A model generated the notes under the pieces. That model made no database searches, had not been told where the DNA came from, and saw only the letters and a list, made by a program, of their open reading frames with translations. Of a stretch of 64,000 bases of DNA, positions 47,851 to 59,749 are shown piece by piece. The position numbers and the translations under genes were made by a program. Source of the DNA: Polytrichum commune (Eukaryota > Streptophyta > Polytrichopsida > Polytrichales > Polytrichaceae); the NCBI GenBank assembly GCA_950295325.1, contig OX485806.1:51829169-51893168 (forward strand). The letters run 5' to 3'. Within the stretch, counting starts at the first letter, position 1. The number at the start of each line of letters is the position of its first letter.

Positions 47851-50800
47851 GTTTGTTGTCTAGTTTTGTTTTGTTTAATATCAAGTATGTTAGGTATTTA
47901 ATGGCAATTTGGTGTAATTGTTTCATAAGTATTTTGATTTTTCTTTTGGGTATTTTAAGGTTTTCTAGTTCTTTAATAGTTGTTGTAATGTATGTATTAT
48001 TTGGTGTACTGCCTTATTGTGTCGTGCTATACGCAATCCGTTTAAGTGTTGGTTTGAACATGTGGAGAGTAGGTGTGGCCATGTATCTAGGGCATTATTA
48101 GGGCATAGTGTATAGTTCGGGTTTGGGCATATATTGGGCCAAAATATATGTTTACGGTGGTTACCCATATATTGGGCATATCGGAATTTTAGGGTTTGTG
48201 TAATTTGGGCATATGTTATTCCAGGGTTTATCCAGAATTGGTCGTTGGATGTCCATTTATCTATGTATATGAATTTGGATTGGGCCCACTTTAATTCTTG
48301 GTTTTTGTGTTATTTGTTAACGTATGTTTGTAGGTTCCGCATGGCACCTGTGTGTATACCAATTGGACCCCATTGAGCCAATATGGCGTAGTATGGGCCG
48401 TATGTGTTCTAGGGGTGTTGGTGGGTTTGTTTAGGAGAGCACCATTGTTTGCTAGCTGGTCCACAATTTCATTGCCTATTATTCCTGTGTGTGCCCTTAC
48501 TTTCTGAATTGTGGTTTTGTGTGTAGACCATGTTATGTGGTTGACTATGGCGGAGATGGCGGAGATGAGTAGCTTATCCAAGTGATTATGTTGGGATGAT
48601 GGATGTCGTATATGGTTGTGTATTAGATATATATTGTTAAGGCTGTCTGTAAATATGTGTGTATGTTGTGTGTGTTGTTGTGTTTTTTTAACTACTATGA
48701 GGAGGACGTTTAGTTCAACTCTGAGGATATTTTGTAGGCCTGGGAATCTTTGTGCGATGCAAAGGTTGTTGGCAGGGCAATATACGCATGAGCCAGCTAT
48801 GTTCCCGATGCCGGTCTCGTCTGGAGGGATAAATGATCCGTAGGTGTATATGCATTGTTGGGGTTTGAATTTAAGGGGGTGGGTGTGGTATAGTTCTATT
48901 GGTAGTTGTTGTGTTGAGTGAGTGTTTTCCTTGTGCTCATATATTGGGGTTTTATGCTATGCCTGGGATAGTTTCATTTTTTTCTTAGGGGGGTATTTTG
49001 TTGTGGGTGTATTTTGGCTTGGATGTTGTAAAATTCAAGTATGTTGGCTGTGAGTGTGTTGGATATTCTAGATTTGCCTAAGGGGGGGGGGTTTGGTTGT
49101 GTATGCTAATTATGGTGGTGTATTGGTTTTCTAGTTGGTGTAGATATTTTGGCCATTCCATTGTAGGGTTGTATTGTATGGTGTTGGGCGGTATGCTTGC
49201 TATTATGTGTACTTCTGCATGGGTCACTGGGAGGGGGTTTTCTTTATGATTGATTATGATGATGGTTGTGGTATTGCGGTCTTCTTGGGTAGCCATGCAA
49301 ACCCAATGGATGGACGACATAGCAGTTTTGAAATATGGAAGGTGGGCCAAGCCGTTACCTTTCCATTTTGATGCATGTGCCAGTCTCGTCGAGCCAAATA
49401 GTATGGCTCGGTTGTGTGGGGAGTTGTATTGGGTAAGTCTTATCGAGCATGTAAGGGGTGAGGAGTAGTATGAACGTGTAATATTATATGTTTCTATTAG
49501 GGCTTGAAGGGTGGAAGGGTGGAGGGTTTGATGGTTATTATTTGGATCGTGTTTTTTTGGTCTTTTTTTTGGGAGGATTGTAATATATCTTTGGGTTAGC
49601 CATAGTATTCGGTGGTAAAGTCTTGTGGTGGGGGGTTTAGAGAGTGGGTCATAGGGTGTTTTTGGTTTGGGTTATATCTTTCCCATAGCCATTGTAGTCT
49701 TGTAAGTGGCATGGTTAGGATGAATGCTATTGTTTGGTCGCATATGTTGGATTCCGTTCTGTGTATTTGTATAGTTGGTTTGTTATTGATGATATCTTTA
49801 TCTGGGTTACATTCCTTAGTGTTTAATGTGAGGTTTGTGGCTATGATGGGTAGGCAAATGAATCTTCGGTTCTGGGATTGTGAAGAGTTTATGCATGAGT
49901 TGTATGTGACTAGAATGTTGGTTTTGAGTTGGCTTTGTAGGAATTTCTGAAGTATGAATATATTGTGGTCTAGGGTAATATTGTCATGGTGAAGGAGTAT
50001 TGATGCTTCCACCCATTTTGTCGTGTTAATTGGGTGGTTATTTCATTGACATAGGAAGTGTTGCTTTCTAGCTTTGGTTCCCATTTGTCTTTATGTGTTG
50101 TTGTTTTGGCATTTTTTATGGCTTAGATAGGTCTTTCGTATATGGGGTCCATTTGATTGTTGGTGTTTGTGGGTGGGGTGCATGTTGGTTCTTGTTGTGG
50201 GTTGTGAGTTGTGGGTGGATTACATGGGAATAGCAATCAGGCTTGTGCTAAGGCTTCTATGATGAGTTTTGGGGTAGTTTTAAATTTTTGTTTGAATTCT
50301 TCAGGGGATAGTATTTGGAGGGTGTCAGGGTTTTGGATTTGATGAAGGATGGTGATGTTGTACGTGTGTAGTTTGTTGAGATATTTTTTTGAAGTTTGCT
50401 TCTATTTTGGGGAGAAGTGGGCATATCCCGCGGTTCGTGTCCACGCAAATTCTATTGCTTATTGTTTTATGGGAAGATGTTTTATAGTGGTGTGTACATG
50501 GATTTTGTATTCCCTTTCGAGTAGGTATAATGTGCGTGTTGTGGGTGATCTACCACATGCTTGGTATTTTAGGTGGGGGAGGTGGTAGGACCCTTGGTGT
50601 TTTGCTGTGATATATTTAGTTAGGCCTTGGTAGATTTGGCCTAGTTGGCCTTGGTCGTTGAGGGCGTTTAGTAATTGTTTACCAATTTAGTTGATGGAGG
50701 AGGGAGGTGGTGTTAATACCAAAATCCTCGTTGGGGAGGTGAGTGAGTATGTTTGCTGTGCTTTTGGGGCAGGTTGCATATTTCGTTGGTTACCTTACTG

Positions 50801-51177
50801 AGGATTTTGTCTAGTTTTTTAATGTTTGGTTTGGAGAATGGGTCTGCATAGTAAATGTAGGTTATTCCTGGTTTTATTATTGTGTTGAGGATGTGTATTT
50901 TTTTCTTGATCATGGCTGGGGATGTCATTAATAGTTTGCTTTGTTTTTTGGTTTTTTCAAGGGTATTATTTCTTTGGATGTTCCAATTTAAGAGGGGGAC
51001 AAGATGGGTGCCTAGGTATGGGTATGGTACGTTTTGTGTGAGGATAGGGAAGGGTTGGTTTTTGAAGTGGATATTTTGTGCATGTATGTATGCTTTGAAG
51101 AGGGTGGGTTTTAATCTTGATTTGTTTGGACATCTTGTGATTGCGCATTTGGAGAGGTTGAGGTCTAGGTATGCCCA

Positions 51178-51898
51178 TTATGAGAATTTTTGGAGTTTGT
51201 GAATTTGTAATTGCATGTATACTACATTATCGGTGAGGATGGCAAGGTTGTCGGCATATGCTATAGTGTTACATATGGTTGTTGATGTTTTGAGGTGGTA
51301 TTCTATGTTGTCTTTTTCTAACCATCTGAAGAGTGGGTCTAAGAAAATGATAAAGAGGTAGGGGCTTAGAGTGTTGCCTTGGATGGACCCTCTATTGATA
51401 TGAACGGGAGGAGTTGTTCCAAAGTGGTTATCATGGAAGGAGGTGGTTGAATTTGTATATATGTTTCCTATTAGTTCGACAATGTCTTGGGGGTATCCTA
51501 AATTTTCCATTAGTGTGAGGAGTCTTGCATGGTCTATGGATCCAAAGGAGTTTCTAAAGTCTATGTAGGTAATGTAGATGTCATTGTTGGTCAAGCGAGC
51601 ATCTTCTAGTGTTGCTATTATTGTTTGGATTTGTCGGGTTGTGTTTCTTTGTGGTCTGAAACCTTCTTGGCTATAGTATATTATTTTGTGTTTTTCGCCA
51701 TAACTTATGAAGAGCGTAGTGAGTGTGCTAATGTAGAGTTTATAAATGGTGTTGGCCAGAGCGATCGGTCTGTAGTTGGTGAGTAGTATTAGGTCATTTT
51801 TCTTGTGGAGGAGTATGGTTGTGCTATGTTTCCAATATTGGGGTATTTTTTTGGATAATAGCATTGCGGAAAAAAAAATAGCATGTCTTGGAAGGTTG
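51178..51898 (-). pseudogene. LINE reverse transcriptase core (C-terminal fingers, palm)
   Basis: The longest open LINE segment, about 240 codons, covers the palm motifs. Motif A reads YIDFRNSFGSID, motif B GSIQGNTLSPYLF and motif C YADN. The motif C change from the expected second aspartate removes a metal ligand. The frame begins at the edge of the MITE that splits the RT; the N-terminal RT part continues at 52830. Confidence 0.85.
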
Positions 51899-51906
51899 GA
51901 TGAAGG

Positions 51907-52821
51907 CACGGGTAGATCACTTAGTGCATTTTAAAAACGACGTGCGGCATAATATAGAGAGGATTAAAATCATTTGAAATAAAAATTATAAAGGAATTCC
52001 AAATAATGAAGGGGCCATTATATGTAGACAATCCCATTATAAGTAAATTAGATGGACATAAAATGTGGGCCATTAGTTTTCTGTAGAATTAATATAGGCG
52101 CTGAAGATAAGGATCCTAGAAGGTATGTTTAGTATGGTATGTAAATGGGTTTAGGACTCACGGGGATGGATGATAATTGGGATTTTCGTCTGTCCAAAAA
52201 TGAATGAAAAGGGAACGCGTCGTCGTTGGGGTTATCTTCCCCATGTCCGTTTGCAAATGGCTAGGGTTTCAATTTGCTCCGCGTTTTCGTCCGATGTTTC
52301 CACCCTTACCCTATTTGTGGTGTACTTGGGGTTATTTTGTAACATTGTGGACTCCACCCTAAATTGTAAATTCTAGACCCGCTTTACTATGCTCTGCGTT
52401 TTTGGTCACTTGCATTGCAATGACTGCTATGGTATTTGTGCTGGCATCTCCTATGTGTTTTCATCATAACAGTGTTTGCAATGGTATTACTTTGCTATGG
52501 TCTCCTATGTGTTTTCTTCATAACTTTGTTTGCAATGGTATTATTGTTTGCACCCTTCTTTGTTTCCATGCTTTCCCTCAACACTCGTCAATTGCGTTAG
52601 GAAGTAAATTGGCTTTTATTACTTAAAAGGAATATAGAGTACAAAAAATTGCAGTGACTTGGAAAATATAAGTATGGAAGGGTGCAAACAAATGGGCCAT
52701 TTTTGAAATATAAGTAATTATAGGGAGGCTTTAATTCAACCCTTGAAGGTAAATAGCCCCAAAACAAAAAACCCCCAGCCGCACGTGGTGCACAAAAATG
52801 CCTTAGAGTTATCTACCCGTG
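51907..52821. mobile_element. hAT-like MITE, long copy (915 bp), CACGGGTAGATCACT ends
   Basis: The ends are CACGGGTAGATCACTTAGTG and its inverted partner ending ATCTACCCGTG. GATGAAGG (8 bp) is duplicated exactly at 51899-51906 and 52822-52829. The copy at 61447-61945 matches in inverted orientation, except that 52203-52622 (about 420 bp) is absent there. That extra piece has a gene-like start (ATGGCTAGGGTTTC near 52258) and a direct repeat of about 54 bp near 52449-52545. No transposase is encoded. It is inserted in the LINE reverse transcriptase. Confidence 0.9.
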
Positions 52822-53087
52822 GATGAAGGGCTTTTAGGATCTCATTTAGGATGTTGTTAGGGCCTAGGATTTTTCCTTTGGCTAGTTTTTTAAGGCAATT
52901 CTCAAACACTTCTCAAGAGAAGTTCTCCGATATTCTGGAGTTGTGGGGGCCTCTTTTCTCGATAATGAATCCGTCATCATCATGCCATGGGTATTTTCAA
53001 ACTACGCATTGGCATGTTGTGGGATAATCCATGGGGTCATCACAAAGGGGGATTTTTCTATTACAGAAGTTTTGTTGTGTTTGTAGG

Positions 53088-54914
53088 TGTGAGCCTACAT
53101 GTGTTTTTAATCCTTAAGGCTCATTAAAACTTAGGCTTTGATTTTGCGTCAATTATTCAAAAACATAAAAAGAGTGGGGGCCTCAAGTTTGGATTGAATT
53201 AAAGTTTAAACTTGGATGTTAGTGTTTTAGTTCTTGTAGGTCCAAAGGAATTATTTAGAGTTAATTACTTAGACTTGAAGCTTAGACTCTGCAAGTTGGT
53301 TCTATTTTAACCAGAATGGGACTTGTCACTGTTCGTTATGGGGGGGGCACTGTCGGCCCTAGTGAAATTCGGAGTCCGGGATTAGCCGCGGTTGGCTATT
53401 CAGTGGCTCTCCTCCCCTAATTCTCTCTCTCTCTCTCAGGATAGGAAGTGGAGAGCGGCGAAGCCCTGTGGAATGGCAGATCTTCCTTCACCTAGCAGAA
53501 TGCGGCATGAGCCTCAGCAAAGTGGGCCTAGGGATGTCACCTTGTTCGATATGCACACAATGTGAGAGAAGGCTTCGAAAAGCTGCGAGAAGCGGCAGCC
53601 TCATTGGCCTTCTCTGCTGAAATGGTTGGCGGAGCTGCCACCAAAGCTATGCAGCAAATTTAAAGAGGGTGAGTTATAGTTTCGGTGTGTGGCTGTCTGC
53701 TGGAGAAGGGGAAGGATTTCAGTACGGAAGAGGAATGTGGGAGGAAACTTGTGGATGTTGTGAAATTCAATCATGATCCGAGAATGGCGGTACTGTGGCC
53801 GAGGCAATCGGTCAATTCGCAATGGGATTAAATGAGTAGAGGGGACTCATTCCTCTCTGAACTTAGCTTGGGAGCCGCAAGGAAGATTCCAGGGAGTGTG
53901 GCTGTGACCTGCGAGTATGAGTGGCTGAGCACTAGCTCTGCCGGGAGTAAGATTGTTGTTGACCTAGGATTGGAGAAGAACCAGCCAACTCCTCCTGCCG
54001 ATGTGAGCTAGGAGTTGTGGGGATGGTGCAAGCCTCCTGCGAGGTATTCTTCCTATGTTTTTGTAGCTACTGGGTGGTGGCAGCTGAGGGGGAATTGAGG
54101 TGACACCTCGCTCCCGATTTGGAGCATATTATTTGGTCTTGCTGCCGCTCCCTTCAGCCTTCACACTGCGCAGACCAACCCGGAGTGCCAATTTTGACTT
54201 CCTACTCGAGGGTGACGGGTTGCAGTGACGGGGTCTGGGAATCACTCGGGATCAATAGGGGGAAGCTGTGGAATTGAGTGGTGGGTGCAGCTGCCAGCTG
54301 TAGTCTGGGAGAAAGCCACCAAAATTCGAGTGTGCAAGGAACTAAGAGACTACATCAACCTTTGAAATACTGGAAGGAGTCAGCTTTTGCAACAAAGGCT
54401 ATCTAATCTCAAGCCCAGCTGGGTTTAGGAAGGAGTCATGGCTACGAGACAAGTGAAGTTCATCCGAGATGGAGCAGGGTTTAATCAAGGTCAAAGATGG
54501 ATTGGAGGCAAGCAGTAATCAATTTAGACATTAGAGTTAATGGTGGTTAAAGTATCGGTAGGGAATTTAGTGGTGTTGTGATTAGTTGATTAGTGGATTG
54601 AAGAAATGGGCGAAGGCAAGCTAACTGCGTAAAATGGCTTTGTCCCAATGCCCACATGGATTAGCTTAGGTTAGTGAGAGTGATGTGCTAAGATTTGGTG
54701 ACTAAGGGAGTGAGGCAACATTCACAAGGGAGGAGAATATTTCTAAATACTTGCGACCTTGTATTTGTTTTTTTAATAAAAGTTGTGTGTTTGAATTTTA
54801 CAATGTGGAAGGATTGGAGTCCAATTCTAAGCATAAAGGAGGTGAGAAACTACATGTGAGCCATACGCTCTTACCTGGACTACGATGCAGAAGGGTGGGG
54901 GTTTATGGCTGACA
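53088..54914 (+). mobile_element. Solo LTR (1,827 bp) nested in the LINE
   Basis: Ends are TGTGAGCC and GGCTGACA. GTAGG is duplicated exactly at 53083-53087 and 54915-54919. LINE sequence is interrupted on both sides. It is related to the LTR at 26333-27987 by its ends and by the final 200 bp (AAGGGWGGRRAA, GCGACCTTG, GACTACGATGC, GGGTGGGGGTTTA). No internal genes, so it arose by LTR-LTR recombination. Confidence 0.88.
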
Positions 54915-55376
54915 GTAGGATTTATTGTTTTATGTCTATTGGGTTTGTGAGTATGTTGCCCGTAGAGTCTTTGAGGCAATTCAAGGGTGTGCTAGTGGAT
55001 GGTTTAATTTTTTTTTTATGGATGTTTTTGGGTTTAGTGTTTAGTAGGAGCTTATATTTTGCGACGGATTTTTTTTACAATTGATGGCAGTTTGTTTGGT
55101 GGTGATTTTGTGTGCTTCTATTTTAGCCGTACGACCTATAGTAGCAAATTCTTCGATTCGTTGTTTGATGGTTGCGTTGTTGGCGGGGGTGGGGGGATGT
55201 GTGTGATTTTTAAAGGTGTATAATTGTTGGATATCTTGGTGGCTTGGCCAACTTGTGCATGGCGTGGAGTGCGCCGCTCGTATTGCTTTTCTAGTGGTGT
55301 GATATATCTTGAGGTGGTATTTCCATAATTTTTGTTGCTTTCGTGGAAGGAAACCACCTTGTTGTCTAGCTCTATG

Positions 55377-56353
55377 TGTCGCAACCCTTGCTAGCCCCCT
55401 TAACAATCTTGCCAATTTTCATTTTCTAGCAAAGGTTACGAGCGCTAACCATTTGCATACCGCCATGCTAATGGTTAGCTCCTCTTACCCCGGACAATAT
55501 AGTTCATAGGAGGGGAACCAACCCTCCTACTTTGATTTCGGGACTCACCCCTTGATCGGTAACCAATTCTTAGATGTGGACTTCCATCCGGGGAAGTCCA
55601 ATCCTATGTTGATCATCGCATTGCCGGAGCAACATTACAACAACCCGAACCATACTAGGCAACTATGGCCTCACAATGGGCCAAAGCCCATGAAGGCCGT
55701 GCCGTTCGGCCTCGGGTGGGTGAGGCCACACCACCTCACCCATATAAGCCTCTAGGACTTCACGCGGGGCCCGTACCCCACCGTCAACCAACCTCTTGTC
55801 TCTCTACCAAGAGTTGGGGCCAAGTGGACATTTTCCTTTAGCTGCTGGGCCTAGAAACCCCCCCCAGCAGCTTCAGACCATCAAAACTTCCTTGTATGAT
55901 GTCTGATCATAACAACCAACCACTCCATCCTCATCTACGCTTCACGTAGATGCCTATGGACTCCTCACTTGCCCCATTTGAGCAAGTCTTGAGGAAGTTA
56001 TGCCTGTTTGAACCTTGGCAGTCCCGGGAATCACTCCCAGGCAGTGTTGTACCAGGGCGCTGTCCCGGGACGGCGCCCCACTCAAATGGCCATAACTCCT
56101 AGCTCACACCTCCGATTGAGGTGTTCTTGAGCTTCCTAGAATCACCACGCCATGAGCTACGCATAGCTCATGGCCTTACCCTTGTGCCTCCTAGTCTTTG
56201 TGGGTGGGAGGCGTTCCCAACGCCCGGGGCCCTCACCCACACTAGGATCACTTGGGCCATCTCACCAACGGCGCCACAAGTCCCGGGTGTCACTCCGGGG
56301 TCCCCCTTGTGCCCATGGTGTTTCGGGCACTCCTCATGGAGAGGTGCGCGACA
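55377..56353 (+). mobile_element. Solo LTR (977 bp) nested in the LINE
   Basis: It begins TGTCGCAACCCTTGCTAG and ends GTGCGCGACA. CTATG is duplicated exactly at 55372-55376 and 56354-56358. A GC-rich middle contains CACCCATATAAGCC, a likely LTR TATA box. Fragments of the same LTR lie at 47503-47850 and about 59470-59749. LINE sequence resumes on both sides. Confidence 0.88.
55743..55748 (+). promoter_or_regulatory. Candidate TATA box of the solo LTR
   Basis: TATAAG in a GC-rich, CCAC-containing context about 370 bp from the LTR start, where a Pol II promoter is expected. Seen by eye only. Confidence 0.4.
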
Positions 56354-56530
56354 CTATGTGATAGTGGGTTGGGAGTTTGTGTGTCGAGGCATGTTGCCTT
56401 GATACACGTACTTAATGTGTTGATTATATTTTGGAATGTTTTTTTAGCGTTTTCCCATTCTTTTTTATTAAGGTATGGGGTATGTAATTCTTGGGGTGTG
56501 TGCTATGGGTTTGTCAACTTTTTGGGCTAA

Positions 56531-56974
56531 TGTGTTAGGGCCTCAATCGTACGGTGATGATACCAAATCCCAACCGACTAGGTTCCCACTTTATTTTTTG
56601 AGACATGGGTTCATGACTTTCATGCATCAATCCTCGGTAGCTCGTGGGTTGCACTTTTATGAGCCCGCACATAACCTTGCCATTGTTCGGACAAGTCCAT
56701 AGCTAAGAAGTTTTTTAGTTTTATCCAAACCCCCTCCAAACCATGGCCCCCAATTACTCGGCTTACCCAACCTAGTTTGGCATGTCTATTCTGCCTCTTC
56801 CACTAACCAAACACAAATCAAAGACTAGGACCTCATCTCATACTCTTTCTTTTACATTTAAAAAATTGAATTTCATTGCCTTAAGTCCAAGAACAAATGT
56901 ATGTTGTAGAAGGTATTGCCTCTAAGCTAAGTGCTACTAGCGTTTGTTCCCCATTAAAAAAAATGATGTCCCCA
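56531..56974. other. Spacer between LINE 5' end and chromovirus
   Basis: No gene. On the minus strand it lies just downstream of the chromodomain, where the 3' LTR of the chromovirus would be, but I could not find a matching second copy or ends. Confidence 0.45.
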
Positions 56975-59475
56975 TCAATGCTTATGTTTTTTTATTGGAA
57001 CCTCTAGCCCTAGTTTCGTAAAACTATCTACCAATTCTTGGGCATTCACCATGTCTCTTGCCACTACCCAAATAGCTTTTTTATCATGGATTCTTGGCCA
57101 TTTCACTAAATACCCTTTTTTTTGCTTAAGGTTCTTACACTTGAGGATGTTTTCTATTTTGTATTCCAGAAGATCTCCTATAAGATGAGCATGTGGCCTA
57201 ATCACTTGCTTGCAATCAAGCACAATGTATCTTTTTTGAATGGTTTTAGTAGTGAGACATGAAATGTTGGATGCATTTTGATCTTGGGCGGTAACTCCAA
57301 CTTATACTCGTCCTTGAGCATTCATTCTACGATGGGAAATGGACCCACAAATTTGGACATGAACTTTGTATCGAGGCCTTTGGGCATTGTGAAGTTTTTC
57401 ACATGCAACAACACCTTTTGGCCCACCTCATACTCCATTCACATATTCTGGCATTCACTTGCTTTTCGTAGCATTTTTGGGTTTTCTCCAACAAAAACTT
57501 GGTTTATTCAAAGACTTATTCACATTTTTTGGCCAAGTCCTCACAAAATTGGTTGAAGCCGTAGTGTTGGATGTGCCCCTTAAAGAGCTAGGTTCGCAGG
57601 CTAGAGCGGATCTACTCCATAAGCCACTTTGAAAGGCAGTTGTTTGGTTGCCAAATGTATGGCTGCATTGTAACTAAATTCTAGTAGACCCACATAGTCT
57701 GCCCAATCTCATTGTTCTGCAGTCGTAAAGTTGTTAAATTATTGGTTCAAGACTCCATTCACACAATCCATTTGCCCATCGGTTTGGAGATGGAAAACCA
57801 TGCTAAACATTAATATTGTGCCAACCTTCCTAAAAATTACCTCCAACTAATTGATGTATCCCTCCTTTATCTTGCGTTTCGAGTTTCCTTCACATTTGTA
57901 CCTTAGCCACAAGGTTTGGGTCGTGTTTATTGCTTGAAACTCCTCCCATTTATGTTACACGTCTGGCACCACATTTTCACAGCCCGGTTCGTGGATCAAA
58001 TCCACATTCATAAGCGCCAAGGTATTGTTCCACCGCAATTTTTTGGCGTTCATTTGCGTTTGTGTCTCAAAATAATTCAAGGACATATTGTTTGCGTACA
58101 TTTTGTTGTTGTGTAGAACTAAATAGTGTTGCCACGTCTTCAAGCAATACAGTACGGAAATTTTTTTTTCATGAATTGGCCATTTTTTTTTATCATTATT
58201 GAGTTTCTTGCTCTCATATGCAATGGGCCATCCATCTTGCATCAACACTCCGCCAATGGCAAAGTTATTCGCATCCATATGCACCTCAAAAGGCTTGTGA
58301 AACACTAGGAATTTTAGCACAAGTGGCAAAGACAATTAGCTCTTGAGTTCTTCAAAGGTTTGGTGACAAGGTTTATCCCATTCTTGGGATATCACTTTCT
58401 TCAATAAGTTGGACAAAGGCCTAACACCCTTAAAGAGAGTTTGAATGAAACGGTGGTAGTAATTAGTTAGGCCAAATAATTACCTAAGCATTTTTGGGGT
58501 CAAGGGCTCCTTCCACTTTTAAATTGCCTTGACATTTTGCATGTCCAACTTAATTGCATCCTTTGTGCCCATATTGCTCAAGAACTTCATCTCTTGTCGA
58601 GCAAAGTCACTTTTGTCTATGTTGGCGTACAAATAGTTGTCCCTGAGCCTTCGAAGTATCGTCCAAAGGTGTTGTGCCTACTCTTCCACTTATGCCTTTG
58701 ATGTAGACTATCACAAAGCTATTTATCTCCTCTTAAGAAATGATATTTATAAGGATTGTGAATGTCAAAGATGCATTACACAACCAACAAGGCATCACCA
58801 AGAACTCATAAGATCCATACCTTGTGTGGCATGTCATTATTCTCACATTTTTTCCATGTCAAATTTGGTAGTACCCCAACTTTAAGTCTATATGACTAAA
58901 GTATTTGGCCTTCGCCAATTAGTTGACAAGATCATAAATTCAAGGTAACAGATAGTTGTTTTTTATGGTCACCTTATTCAAGGCTCTATACTCAATGCAC
59001 ATGCATAGCTTGCCATTTTTTTGTTCATGAAGGACACCGGGGCTCCATACGGTGATTTGATTGGCCTAATGTAGCCTCTCAGTACAAAGTCATTGAGTTG
59101 TATTTTCCATTCCAATAGTCATTTTTGGTTCAATTAATATGAAGCTTTACATGGTGACTTGAATTCCGGTATCATTTCATTGTTGTGATCTTCTTCTCTC
59201 CTTAGCGGTAACTCTTGAGGCAACTCATTGGTGAGTACAACTTTGTACCTCACCAACTTCTCCCAAATGTGTTGTGAGAGAGGTCTATCATTCCTAGCCT
59301 CCCCATAAGTTTCTTGGAGTTGCTCCCTTTGAACCACCACCACCATTTGCTCATTCTTCATTTGGTCCATTGAGACCAAATTCAACTTGCTTCCTCCTGC
59401 TATAGGAGTCCTTGTCAATTTCAAACTCACCTCTTTGGATATATATACCAATAGATTCTTCACTTGCTTCATTTA
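56975..59475 (-). mobile_element. Ty3/gypsy chromovirus remnant with internal integrase deletion
   Basis: In minus-strand order: a spacer/protease-side fragment (59472-59134; RYKVVLTNELPQELPLR-type text), RT relics to about 58350 (YGAPVSF-like motif near 59035), RNase H (VHMDANNFAIGGVLMQDGWP, HEKKISVLYCLKTWQHYL, 58335-57955), the C-terminal part of integrase (LQTDGQMDCVNGVLNQ near 57785; LEFSYNAAIHLATKQLPF near 57680; KNFTMPKGLDTKFM near 57390) and a C-terminal chromodomain (ENILKCKNLKQKKGYLVKWP, IWVVARDMVNAQELVDSF, 57150-57010). The integrase zinc module and first catalytic residues are missing between about 57955 and 57800. Chromodomains steer integration to marked chromatin in related elements. 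It is inactive: many stops. Confidence 0.85.
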
Positions 59476-59749
59476 GACAAATATTGAGGAAATTATGGTT
59501 GTTTCAACCTAGGCCATCCTAGACGCCATTCCCAGATCATTGTTGTCCCAAGGTGTTGTATCTAAGCAACACCCCGTTTAAATTGTCATATCTCCTAGCT
59601 CACACCTCTGATTGGGGAGTTTTTGAGCATTCTAGATCTAGAAGCCATAAGCTATTCAATACTTATGGCCTTATTGCTATAACTCCTAATCTCCATGGGT
59701 GGGAGGTGTTGTCAACGCCCGGGGCCCTCACCCTAGTTCGGGTATGACA
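59470..59749 (+). mobile_element. Partial LTR of the 55377 family
   Basis: It matches 55965-56240 of the complete LTR: TCCTAGCTCACACCTC, GGGTGGGAGGYGTTG and CAACGCCCGGGGCCCTCACC. It ends near GGGTATGACA. It is in the opposite orientation to the chromovirus that it abuts, so it is not that element's own LTR. Confidence 0.75.

Larger units (their letters stand above)
47850..56530 (-). mobile_element. LINE with RT and RNase H, 5'-truncated, broken by three nested insertions
   Basis: LINE pieces on the minus strand: 56530-56359, 55371-54920, 53082-52830 and 51898-47850, about 4.9 kb once insertions are removed. Upstream linker: RQQGGFLPRKQQKLWKY near 55370. RT: LAKGKILGPNNILNEIL near 52890, then LTNYRPIALANTIYKLY, SQEGFRPQRNTTRQI, ITYIDFRNSFGSIDHARLL, IQGNTLSPYLF and IAYADNLAIL near 51260. 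RNase H tail: KVRAHTGIIGNEIVDQLANN near 48490. A final W-H-C zinc-like module with DTWPHLLSTCS and RIARHNKAVHQI lies near 48080. No endonuclease is present. The RT active site reads YADN, not YADD, so it is inactive in addition to many stops. Confidence 0.85.

Noticed and set aside
47853-51202. Many plus-strand open frames rich in V, L, C and W
   Set aside because: They are antisense to a minus-strand LINE whose RT, RNase H and zinc motifs are clear.
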